Below are positions 20,909 to 30,924 of a DNA stretch of 64,000 bases, piece after piece (position 1 is the first letter of the stretch; every line of letters begins with the position of its first letter). Made by a program: the position numbers and the translations under genes. The stretch is from Cavenderia fasciculata (Eukaryota; Evosea; Eumycetozoa; Acytosteliales; Cavenderiaceae). The notes below the pieces were generated by a model. It worked only from the letters and a program-made list of their open reading frames with translations, was not told the DNA's origin and ran no database searches. Location: NCBI RefSeq assembly GCF_000203815.1, contig NW_004457695.1:2664054-2728053 (forward strand), read 5' to 3'.

Positions 20909-23900
20909 ATGTATCTTTATAATCTTACATTACAAAAATCAACAGCAATCTTTCAATCAGTAAGTGGAAACTTCTCAGGATCGAAGGCAGTAGAAATAAT
21001 CGTATCGAATGGACATGCATTAGAGTTGTTGAGACCCGATGACTCTGGTCGATTGGATCACGTGTTGTATAGTGAAGCATTTGGTGTCATTCGTTCAATA
21101 GCTCCTTTTAGATTGACTGGTGGTTCAAAAGACTATCTCATCGTTGGTAGTGACAGTGGTCGTGTTGTCATTCTCGAATACAATCCATCAAAGAATGTCT
21201 TTGAAAAGGTACATCAAGAAACATTTGGTAGATCAGGTTGTCGTCGTATCGTACCAGGTCAATATATTTCAACTGATCCAAAAGGAAGAGCTTTTATGAT
21301 TGGTATGAAATTAATTATACACAAATATATTATATATCATACTAGTTAGTCAATACTTACTTACTTTTTACATTCTTTTTTAATAATTACTTTAGGAGCA
21401 ATTGAAAAACAAAAGTTGGTATATATTTTAAATAGAGATTCACAAGCTAAACTATCGATTAGTTCACCTTTGGAAGCACATAAAGCACATACGATCGTAT
21501 TCTCAATGTGTGGTGTAGATGTTGGCTTTGAGAATCCAATCTTTGCGACCATCTCGGTCGACTATTCGGAAGAGACAAATATCGAGGACGTTGAGGAGAC
21601 TCACAACACAAAGGTATTAACATTCTATGAATTGGATTTGGGTCTCAATAATGTGGTTAGAAAGTGGAGTGAAGAGGTGGATAGAAGTGCGAATCTAGTC
21701 GTGTCGGTGCCAGGTGGCTCGGATGGCCCGGGTGGTGTGTTGGTGTGCGCACAAGGTCGTGTATACTACCGCAACATAGGACATGCCGACATATCAGTAT
21801 CGATCCCACGTCGCAATGGAATGACTGAAGAAAAGTCACTCATGATCGTGTCGCATGCATCACACAAGCAGCGTGACATGTTCTTTTTCCTCGTTCAAAG
21901 CGAGTATGGAGATCTCTACAAGATTACATTGGATTATTCAGGAGAGATGGTGTCGGGTATGCAAATCGCCTATTTTGACACATTCCCAACAGCCAACTGT
22001 ATTACAATGCTCAAGAATGGATTTTTGTTTGTGGCGTCAGAGTTTGGCGATCATGGACTCTACCTGTTCAAGTCGTTGGGTTTGGATGATGCACCGACGG
22101 CCTCTTCGGCCGGTAACACTGAGATGGTGTTTTTCGAGCCTGTCTTTGAGCCGCGCAACTTGGTGCTGACGGCAACCATCTCGTCGCTGTCACCAATCGT
22201 CGACTTTAAGGTGGCCGATCTTGCACAAGAGGGAACACCACAGATGTACGCGTTGTCGGGTGTTAGCGAGCGTGCCAACCTGCGCGTGTTGCGTCACGGA
22301 CTGCCCATCACGCAGATGGTCGACTCGCAGTTGCCCGGCACGCCCGCAGGCATCTGGACGATTCCACAGAGCTTGACGACGATGCGTAACCCGCAGTACC
22401 AGGGTATCGGCACGGTTGAGAGCCCGGCCGACCGCTACATTGTCGTGTCGTTTGTCGGTAGCACGTTGGTGCTCGGTGTCGGCGAGACGGTCGAGGAGGT
22501 GCAAGATTCGGGCATCCTCTCCACCACCACCACCATCCTCATCCGGTCGATGGGTGCCAACCTCGACTCGATTGTACAGATATTCGCACAGGGCATCCGT
22601 CACATCAACGCCGAGCGTCGTGTCAGCGAGTGGCGCGCACCCGGAAGAAAGACCATCTCGATCGCCGCAGCCAACCAACAACAAGTCATCATCTGTATCG
22701 GTGGCAGCGAGATTATCTACTTTGAACTAGACCCCGCTGGAAACTTGACAGAGGTCTTTAAAAAGGACATGCGTAAGGACATTAATTGCATCGAGTTTGC
22801 ACCGATCCCACGCGGTCGTACAATGTCTCGATTTGTAGCAATATCAGATTATGACGGACCTGTCCGTATACTCTCGTTGGAACGTGACAATATGCTCAAC
22901 CAAGTGTCAATGGTAGACACTGATCGTCAACAAGTTGAGCAACTATGTGTCGCTGAACTCATGGTACATGAACCAGGTGTCGACCAACAAATTGTAAACA
23001 CACAACGTCAGGGTACACTATTCCTCCACATTGGTCTAAAGAATGGTGTGCTAAAGAGAGCAGTCCTCGACGGGTTGACAGGTGAGATATCAGACATGCG
23101 TACACGTATCCTTGGACGTCGTCCCATCAAATTCTTTAGAGTCAAGATCAAGGGCAGTCCTGCCGTCCTTGCATTATCGACTCGTGTGTGGATGTGTTAT
23201 TCCAACCTCGGTCGATATGAAATCACCCCTCTCTCTGTCGAGCCACTCGACCACGCCGCATCACTTTCCTCAGATCAATGTCCCGAAGGTATTGTCGCCA
23301 CCAGCGAAAACAACCTCAAGATCTTTTCCATTGAAAAGTTGGGCGACCTCTTTAACCAAGTGCAAATCCCACTCTCTTGCACACCCAAGCGATTCGTCGT
23401 TCATCCCCAAACCAACTATATTGTCTCGATCGAGACTGAACACAATTTTAGCACTCAGTTTGAACCCGAACTCGCACAAGATCTCGAAATGCCACGTGCT
23501 GGAAAGGGCAAGTGGAAGTCGGTCATTCGTATTTTAGATCCAGTATCAAACCAAACATTGGATCTTGTATCTCTCACCAACAATGAAGCTGCATTCTCAA
23601 TTGGAACGGTCATGTTCCAAGAAGGTGAGGTCATGTTGGCTGTAGGATGTGCCAAGGATGTTCAGTTGCAGCCACGTGGATTCTCGTCCGCATCTATCCA
23701 TCTCTACCAGTTTGTCGAGAATGGACAAAAGCTGGCGTTGGTGCACACCACCGAGACGGATCTCATCCCCCACGCAGTCGGCTCGTTCCAAGGCAAGCTG
23801 ATTGCCGGTGTTGGCAACGTACTACGTCTCTACGAGCTCGGAAAAAAGAAGTTGTTGAGAAAATGTGAGAATAGAAAGGTGCCAAACCAAATCACATCGA

Positions 23901-24586
23901 TCCAATCGCAAGGTGACAGAATCGTAGTGTCTGACGTCCAAGAGTCGGTACACTTTTTCACATACCGTCGCTCCGAGAATGTATTGGTGTTGTTTGCCGA
24001 CGACACCGCGCCACGTTTTGTTACGTCGTGTGTTATGCTCGATTTTGACACGGTTGCGATTGCCGACAAGTTTGGAACGATTGCAGTTGTACGTATGCCA
24101 CCTAGCAGCGACACTGACATTGACATTGAAAATGAATTGGATATTGGAACGTTGACGACCAAGTCCAAGTTGGCACTTAACGGTGCAGCAAACAAACTCG
24201 AACTAGTCGCTTCTTTTTATGTTGGTGAGACTTGTTGCAATCTGACTCGTACCTCGTTAATGGTCGGTGGCAGTGAAGTCATTATCTACACCACACTCGG
24301 CGGCGCTATTGGTGCATTGATCCCATTCAGCTCTCGAGAGGAAGTTGATTTCTTTGCCCAACTGGAAATGCAAATGCGTCAAGAAAAGGAGTCATTGTGC
24401 GGGCGTGACCATCTCTCCTATCGTTCCTACTATTTCCCTGTTAAAAATGTCATCGATGGCGATCTTTGTGAACAATACTCTACCCTAGATGCCACCAAAC
24501 AAAGATCAGTTGCTGAAGAGTTAATTCGAAATCCATCTGAAGTTTTAAAGAAATTAGAAGATATAAGATCACAAAAATTATTATAA
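20909..24586 (+). CDS. sf3b3: splicing factor 3B subunit 3 (SF3b130/Rse1)
   Basis: SF3B3 is a beta-propeller scaffold of the SF3b complex in U2 snRNP, which recognises the branch site. Two exons, 20909-21302 and 21396-24586, give about 1194 residues against 1217 in humans. Nearly every conserved block is present: MYLYNLTLQ, FGVIRSIAPFRLTGGSKDYL, GSDSGRVVILEYNPSKN, CRRIVPGQY, the splice-spanning AIEKQKLVYILNRDSQA, VPGGSDGPGGVLV, LNIGLxNGVL-like HIGLKNGVLKRAVLDGLTGE, GKKKLLRKCENRK, VIVSDVQES-like RIVVSDVQESVHFF and near the end CGRDHLSYRSYYFPVKNVID. Its relative DDB1 lacks these SF3b-specific signatures. The middle (about 22.0-22.7 kb) is strikingly GC-rich for this genome, in step with strong codon bias. 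Confidence 0.97.
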
Positions 24587-24648
24587 ATCAAAATAAATCA
24601 AATCAAAATCTAAACTAAAATAGTATTTATTTATTTATTTATTTATTT

Positions 24649-26157
24649 TTATTTATAATTATGCTTTTTATAGAAAACTAATTGTAATTCATAAACATTG
24701 TGAAATGGTAGAGATGGTTTCTTTATGGTACAATCAAATTGATCACCCAATCGATTCTTGAGGTTATCGGTAAGACTAACAAGATTAGGACAAGGTGCAG
24801 GTATCTTTTGTCGAAGTTTAAATTTGAATAGTGGTTTGCTTTCTCTGAGGTATTGGTCAAATGCAAGAGGATCATCCATAAATTTAGAAAATAGTGACCC
24901 TTCTTCGTAAGGTGCACCAAAACAAAGATTGGAGAGAGTCTTGCTTTGCATCAAGCAATCTGAAAAGGATTTGGGCACTTTGATTTGAAATGAAAAGAGT
25001 GTATCCAAACTCGATAGACATGGACTTTCTACAAGGATTCTACCGACACTATCCAACATTCCAGGATATGAAACGGTCAAACAGAGCGATGTCAACTTGC
25101 TCAGAGAATATGAACCCCCAAAAGAAATATTTACTTTGAGGATGTTCATGGAAACCGATTCGACATGATTGCATAATTCCAATTGTGCAGATGGTGGTAA
25201 AAAGTTGGCGTGGCATTTAAAATCCCAATGGCGAATCGATGGGTGAGACTTTATGGTTGAAACAAAGTCTGGATGTAAAAATGCAGTAGCATCTCGGAGG
25301 ATACAAAGGCTAGAGTTTTGGAGCAACTCATTGTATGCTTTGAAACCATCTCCCGCAATCCATTCATGGCTGACACCAGACAAGTTTAACCTTTTCAACC
25401 GCTTGAATTTGGATAATAGCTGCATCAGACATCTGGGGATTTGTGGTATAATTAATCCCTCTAGGTTGTCTTGTAAAGGTCCATAGGACAGAACCGTTTG
25501 CATACACTGATCGGTTCCTCCAGGGATATCATAAAACACCAATTTCCGTAATGTATTGGCATGGGACTTGACCAACTCGACCAAATCCTTATCAATATTG
25601 ACGCTAAGTACCAATGTACAAAGATGAGAAAAGTGTACCATATTATTATTATGTCCCATTGATGCACGTATGGTAAGTTGTTCGATACAATGCAACAAGT
25701 GACCATAGTCTTTTGTAAGCATATCCTTGACTTGTGCTTCCTTTTCCAGTGGATGATTAAATGTTATTCTTTTGATAATCGGTAATATATCGGTCACTTT
25801 CAATGGCTTCAACTTCTTCTCCTTCTCCTCCTCTTCCTCTTCCTCCTCCTCGTCCTCTCTTTCTTTGTTGTAATTGGTAATTGCATCCTTTAACAATAAT
25901 AGTTTTGTAGTTTCACCATAGATGTTTGCATTTATACTATATTTAGATAAAGCACTTTTGATTATTTCGTGTCCATCTTTTTCATTAGACATAAAGCATA
26001 TGTGTCTATTAAACCTAAACCATTTCACAAAGTTGAACCATCTCCAAGACACCCTTGATACACACATTGCAACCTCTTCCACTTGAAATTCACAACCTTC
26101 AATATATTTATCCAATATATCATCTTGAATATAATATGGTAATCTTGAAAATGACAT
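24649..26157 (-). CDS. F-box-like leucine-rich protein, dictyostelid family
   Basis: A single uninterrupted frame of 502 residues opens with MSFSRLPYYIQDDILDKYIE and VSRVSWRWFN, an F-box-like helix pair followed by a Trp motif that dictyostelids share in a large lineage-specific family. A poly-Glu tract (about residues 102-112) and a series of irregular leucine-rich segments (CIEQLTIRAS, KFKRLKRLNLSGVS, LTSLCLTVSY) follow. F-box proteins usually bring substrates to SCF ubiquitin ligases, but the box here is too divergent to be sure. The gene at 27640-29106 starts in the same way and is probably a paralog. Its 3' end lies only about 60 bp from the sf3b3 stop. Confidence 0.72.
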   Translation of the reverse strand: MSFSRLPYYIQDDILDKYIEGCEFQVEEVAMCVSRVSWRWFNFVKWFRFNRHICFMSNEKDGHEIIKSALSKYSINANIYGETTKLLLLKDAITNYNKEREDEEEEEEEEEKEKKLKPLKVTDILPIIKRITFNHPLEKEAQVKDMLTKDYGHLLHCIEQLTIRASMGHNNNMVHFSHLCTLVLSVNIDKDLVELVKSHANTLRKLVFYDIPGGTDQCMQTVLSYGPLQDNLEGLIIPQIPRCLMQLLSKFKRLKRLNLSGVSHEWIAGDGFKAYNELLQNSSLCILRDATAFLHPDFVSTIKSHPSIRHWDFKCHANFLPPSAQLELCNHVESVSMNILKVNISFGGSYSLSKLTSLCLTVSYPGMLDSVGRILVESPCLSSLDTLFSFQIKVPKSFSDCLMQSKTLSNLCFGAPYEEGSLFSKFMDDPLAFDQYLRESKPLFKFKLRQKIPAPCPNLVSLTDNLKNRLGDQFDCTIKKPSLPFHNVYELQLVFYKKHNYK

Positions 26158-26436
26158 TTGATATATTGGTAACTATCTTGAAGTGAAAGTTAAGAGTAAG
26201 AGTATCATCATTGTAATTGAGTAAAAAAAGGGTAAAAAAAAAATTAAAAAAAATTAAAAAAAAAGGTGATGTTCACTTTTTGATGATCATGAAAACTTTT
26301 ATTAATTAAAATTATTAGTAGCAATAATTATTTGTTGTTATTTAATTGTATATATCAATCTCAATCAATCAACCTAAACGAATTATATATAGTGTTAAAA
26401 GAACACAACTTGTATAGATAAAAGACATAATAAATA

Positions 26437-27360
26437 ATGGAAGCACCTGAATGGGTCGACAATGCAGTAGATTTAGGTGTATGTAGTAACAAGACAAAGA
26501 CTATCTTTTATCTATCTATCTCTCTCTCTCTCTATATCTATACTTACTTATTACTTGCTTACCTTACTTAAATCTATATAGACTACAATTATGGCCGTTG
26601 AATTTGACGGTGGTGTTGTTATGGGAGCAGACAGTAGAACAACCACAGGTGCATATATCGCTAATAGAGTAACCAACAAGATTACTCCTATTCATGAAAA
26701 GATTTATTGTTGTAGATCAGGTTCTGCTGCCGATACTCAAGCAATCTCTGATTATGTTAGATACTATCTCGAAATGCATACGTATGTTTAGTTTAGATTC
26801 GGCTAACAGGTTATTAAGAAAGATGAAGATGAAATAGATCTATACTAATGATTTATTCTACTTTTATATATATATATTTAGACAAGAGTTGGATGATCAA
26901 CCGGTAGTAAAGACAGCAGCTTCATTATTCCAATTACTTTGTTATAATAATAAGAACAACTTGATGGCAGGTATCATCGTTGCAGGTTGGGACAAGGACA
27001 AAGGAGGAAGCGTTTATAATATCTCTCTTGGTGGTTCAATGATCAAGCAACCATTTGCAATGAGTGGATCTGGTTCTACCTATCTCTATGGTCATTGCGA
27101 TGCTCAATTTAAACCAGGAATGACCAAGGAAGAATGTGTAAAATTTGTTCAAAATGGTAAGAAATAGGATATATATTTATTTATATTTATCGTAAAAGTA
27201 AACTAATCAACACGGTTTGTTTTTATATTTAGCATTGGCATTGGCTATGTTCAGAGATGGTTCATCTGGTGGTGTTATTAGACTTTGTATTATTGACAAG
27301 GAAAATGTAGAAAGAAGAACTATTCCAGGCAACCAATTGCCAAGATTCTGGGAAGGCTAA
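26437..27360 (+). CDS. psmB6: 20S proteasome subunit beta type-6 (beta-1)
   Basis: Beta-1 is the caspase-like catalytic subunit of the 20S proteasome. Four exons, 26437-26478, 26582-26781, 26882-27156 and 27233-27360, give about 214 residues. The first exon encodes a 14-residue propeptide ending in LG; the second starts exactly with the catalytic Thr1 of [79 protein letters not shown] and [11 protein letters not shown] are typical of beta-1. Lys in the ANRVTNK segment and Asp17 of GADSR are present, so the active site looks complete. The C-terminus ([12 protein letters not shown]) is shorter than in animals. Confidence 0.96.
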
Positions 27361-27639
27361 TTTGTTTTTATACATTATATTGTATTTAAATAATAATTTA
27401 ATTCATTTTAAATTACACGATCCTCCTCTTCCTCCTCTTACGATCACTTTAAACCCCCAAACAAACAATAGAAACAACCAAAAAATAATAAATATAATAA
27501 AAAAAACCTACAACAAATACTGTTTTATATATATATATACATAATATACCTATTCTATTTATTTATTTATATTTACTATTTTATTTTATTTTAATCTTTT
27601 TTTTCTTTTCTTTTTTCTTTTAACTTCTTCTTCTTCTTC

Positions 27640-29106
27640 TTATTGATAAATCTTATTTAAAACAAAACCTTTGGTTGAGTGAATACAAAATACATAGTTT
27701 GAAGATACAATGTCATGGATCTTTGCCAATAATTCCTTGTCAGTGTCGGAATTGGTCTCCCAGAAACAGAAATAGGCACGGTTGACACTGGATTTGGCAA
27801 ACACTTCAAAGAAGGGGATGAGAGGGAGCTGTTCGACTTGCTCTTTGGTGGAGCCACTACGAAGCGAGAGCTTGTCAAGCTTTTCGTTGACTTCGAGTAA
27901 TTCACGTAGTTGATCGATGTGCTCGTTGGGGACACCGCCGACATAGGTGAGGTAGAGGTCACGGAGACTGGTGAACTCGGCATAGTTGTTGACGGCTCTG
28001 CCATTGGCAAAGGTAATGCTGAGGTGCTCATACTCTTTGTGCAAGACAACGTCGTGCTCGCCGACAACACTGAGGTTGATCGACTTGATGTTTGTCTTTT
28101 CGCCAAAGACTTGGGCGCTGATTGGAACGGTCTCAATGTGATAGGATGTGTAGATTGGCAACGAAGCAATCGAGTTGTTTCTGTACAAGAGGTTGAGGTA
28201 TTCCTCACCCTTGAGAGATGGATCTTGGATGGCCAACGAGGTGACATTGGTCAAACTCTCTTCCATGGCATCCCATGGCAACTCGATGGTGACCGAGATA
28301 CGGAAGTGGAGTGAACGCAAACTCTCTGGAATACTCTTGATCAATGGACGCAAGGTCTGGTGGGTACCTTCAAACGAGACGGTGAGGTTGCGCAAGGATG
28401 ATGCCTGCTTGATGAATGGGTCGAGGTTGGACGAATAGGGTACGTCGAGGGAAACGATCGTGTCACGGACTGGTCCGAGTGCACGGATGACGTCTTGCAC
28501 GCCGTCGGGTCTAAGAGACAACTCGACGGTACGAATGGGACGACAGGCAGGGTTGTTGATATTGTCGGCCTTGTACTTGGCAATAGCACCGATCATTTGG
28601 GCGATACCACCAGACACGTCCTTTTTAGAGAACTGTGCCAATGTGTGCGAACGTACAATAATCGATTCAACCTCGTCGAAAAAGTAGCCAGATGCAGTGA
28701 CACCGTTGTACTTGATGGTGCCCGATGCAACGTGCTTGGAAAAGGCAGTGAGTTGATCACCCACCATATACTCCCATGCCGAGCTCAACGATGCACCAAT
28801 GACGTTGTAGATGCTGTAGCTGACAATGTGCTCGCTCTTTTCCAACAACAACGTGTTGGGTGACTCGATCATACAGTAACGGTTGTTGGTGTGTGTCTTG
28901 TACTCTTCTGCTTTGTATCTGTATGGGTTGAATGGTTTGCTCTCACGTTGATTGTATTTGATTTTGCATTGATCAAACCAATGCCAGCTGACATGAGACA
29001 AAGCCATCGCTTGCTTTGTTGTATAAAGATCTGCTCCAATCCATTTCAAGTCCCAACAATAATGAATGATCTTGTTTTGTATAATATGTGGTAATTGATC
29101 CAACAT
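27640..29106 (-). CDS. F-box-like leucine-rich protein, dictyostelid family
   Basis: A single exon of 488 residues starting MLDQLPHIIQNKIIHYCWDL and continuing LSHVSWHWFDQCKIKYNQRE, the same F-box-like start and SWxWF motif as the gene at 24649-26157. The remaining sequence has irregular leucine-rich repeats (TVELSLRPDGVQDVIRALGP, ASSLRNLTVSFEG, LTNVTSLAIQDPSLKG, FTSLRDLYLTYVGGV). Codon use is more GC-rich than in its paralog. A role as an SCF-type adaptor is plausible but unproven. It is convergent with psmB6; about 280 bp of low-complexity DNA with poly-pyrimidine tracts separates the stops. Confidence 0.72.
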   Translation of the reverse strand: MLDQLPHIIQNKIIHYCWDLKWIGADLYTTKQAMALSHVSWHWFDQCKIKYNQRESKPFNPYRYKAEEYKTHTNNRYCMIESPNTLLLEKSEHIVSYSIYNVIGASLSSAWEYMVGDQLTAFSKHVASGTIKYNGVTASGYFFDEVESIIVRSHTLAQFSKKDVSGGIAQMIGAIAKYKADNINNPACRPIRTVELSLRPDGVQDVIRALGPVRDTIVSLDVPYSSNLDPFIKQASSLRNLTVSFEGTHQTLRPLIKSIPESLRSLHFRISVTIELPWDAMEESLTNVTSLAIQDPSLKGEEYLNLLYRNNSIASLPIYTSYHIETVPISAQVFGEKTNIKSINLSVVGEHDVVLHKEYEHLSITFANGRAVNNYAEFTSLRDLYLTYVGGVPNEHIDQLRELLEVNEKLDKLSLRSGSTKEQVEQLPLIPFFEVFAKSSVNRAYFCFWETNSDTDKELLAKIHDIVSSNYVFCIHSTKGFVLNKIYQ

Positions 29107-29475
29107 TTTCTTATTAACTAAAGATTAGATATAAATATATAGAGAGAGAGAATGAAAATAGATAGATCTTAAACCTAAATATAAATAAACAAAATGTACA
29201 AAAAAGCGATGATGCTGATGAAATGAGTTGCAGAGAGCAGCATGATGTAAAGGCGTCGTCACTCTAGGTCATCAAAAATCAGATATTTTTCATAAAAATT
29301 TGATATTGAAAAAATAAGGGAAATAATCTTGTTTGGGCAAGTCTTGGTACTTTGGTAAAAATAATATAATAAATTTAGGTTGTTTAAAGTAACTAAATAC
29401 TTGTGTTTGTTGTTGTTGTTTTACATTTCTTATTTACAAATAATTTATTAGTTTAGTTTTGTATCTTGTTACTTT
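29107..29475. promoter_or_regulatory. intergenic promoter region
   Basis: Promoter of the F-box-like gene that reads leftward from 29106, and the 3' flank of the DUF4397 gene. AT-rich; no distinct element was recognised beyond (TA)n and GTT repeats. Confidence 0.4.
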
Positions 29476-30924
29476 TTAAATGACAGATAATCCAAATAAT
29501 AATGCAAAGGAAATGATGGCTAGCGAAAAGTGAAAGGTACTGGTAGGTGAACTGGTAGACGATGGGTTTTGTTGGACCGATGATGGATCTTGTTGTTGGT
29601 TTGCTTGATTATTATTATTATTTTGCTTTTGTTGTTGATTGGACAATTGTGAAATGGGAGAAACTACTTTTTTAAAGGTATAATATTTTTGTCCATCCAA
29701 TTGAACAAAACCAGATTGTTGTTGTTGTTGCGTAAAACTAGATTCACTTGATGGCAATGAAATGATTTGAATTGAATATTTACTATTATCATTGGCCAAA
29801 TAGGATCCAACCATTAATAAATTTGAATAAAGTTGTCCTTGACTACCATGGTGATTCTTGATTTGATGATTGTTTTGAGTATTAATCGCTGGTTGTGGTT
29901 GTTGTTGTGGTGGTTGATAATAAACTGAACTATCAAAATTTAAATAATTGACAGATGATTTTTCATGTTCATGTACATTGAATTGATAGAATCTTGATGG
30001 AATAGAGATATAGGTCGATGAAACACCCTTTTTATCTTCTGGTAAATATCTAATCTTGGATAAAAGGGTAGCACCACCATGTACATCGAAATCAATAAAA
30101 CTTGATGGCAAGTCATGGACACATTGTACGAATCGAAGATTTAATCGGTTTGGTGAAAAGTTTGATGTTGTTGGTTGTTGGTGTTGAGATGGTTGTTGTG
30201 GATTACTACTTGGTTGATCGGTATTAATATCAGATAAAATACTGACACTAACTCTTTCTTTTTCTTTCTTGTCGTCTACTTTTTGTTGTTGTTGTTGTTG
30301 TTGAGTCGATGATCCTTCTTCCATTCTTGTATTGTGATGTTCTACCTGAACACCACTCAATACAAGTGTATAGTCTGTATCGTTTTCCAAACGGTATATG
30401 GACTTGCCAACCAAATTCAAAGGTCTCTTGTCAGAGTGTTGAACCAACTCGATAGAGATTGGTCCTGTTGGAACGGTTATATAGTCGGTCAAAGATAAAT
30501 AGGACAGTGCTTCAATCTTTTTACTTGAATTGAATATAACATCTACCAATAATGGACCATTATTGTTATTGTTGTTGTTACTGTCCTCTGATATAATAGT
30601 ATTGATGATACGGATACGACATTGTGGTGGTTGAATGATGGCCAACGAGGAGGCATCTAAAGTGGATGATGGCGAAACTAGTATACTATTGATTAACTCG
30701 ATTGAAGGTAGTATAGAGTAGGCATGTACTCCCACTACATTATTATTATTATTATTATTATATGTTGTTATACTACTAATGATTGCTATTATTAAAACGA
30801 TTGAAATCATATAAACGTATCCTCTACTTGTTGTAAATAATGACGACATTGACGACGATGATGATATTTTCTTGTCATTCTTGTAACTATTACTATTATT
30901 ATTATTATTGGTTATGATCGTCAT
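29476..30924 (-). CDS. DUF4397-like cell-surface protein, probably GPI-anchored
   Basis: One exon, 482 residues. A hydrophobic segment near the start (YVYMISIVLIIAIISSIT, residues about 36-54) acts as a signal peptide or anchor; the last 20 residues (FHFSLAIISFALLFGLSVI) are hydrophobic and end the protein, preceded by a Ser/Thr/Pro-rich linker, the layout of a GPI-anchor signal. Two extracellular regions fit the DUF4397 beta-sandwich: LLVDVIFNSSKKIEALSYLS with ITVPTGPISIEL, and LRFVQCVHDLPSSFIDFDVH with STYISIPSRFYQFNV. They are separated by Gln-rich linkers and poly-Asn tracts. The family occurs in bacterial and amoebal surface proteins; no enzymatic motif is visible. Function unknown, adhesion possible. 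Confidence 0.65.
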   Translation of the reverse strand: MTIITNNNNNSNSYKNDKKISSSSSMSSLFTTSRGYVYMISIVLIIAIISSITTYNNNNNNNVVGVHAYSILPSIELINSILVSPSSTLDASSLAIIQPPQCRIRIINTIISEDSNNNNNNNGPLLVDVIFNSSKKIEALSYLSLTDYITVPTGPISIELVQHSDKRPLNLVGKSIYRLENDTDYTLVLSGVQVEHHNTRMEEGSSTQQQQQQQKVDDKKEKERVSVSILSDINTDQPSSNPQQPSQHQQPTTSNFSPNRLNLRFVQCVHDLPSSFIDFDVHGGATLLSKIRYLPEDKKGVSSTYISIPSRFYQFNVHEHEKSSVNYLNFDSSVYYQPPQQQPQPAINTQNNHQIKNHHGSQGQLYSNLLMVGSYLANDNSKYSIQIISLPSSESSFTQQQQQSGFVQLDGQKYYTFKKVVSPISQLSNQQQKQNNNNNQANQQQDPSSVQQNPSSTSSPTSTFHFSLAIISFALLFGLSVI

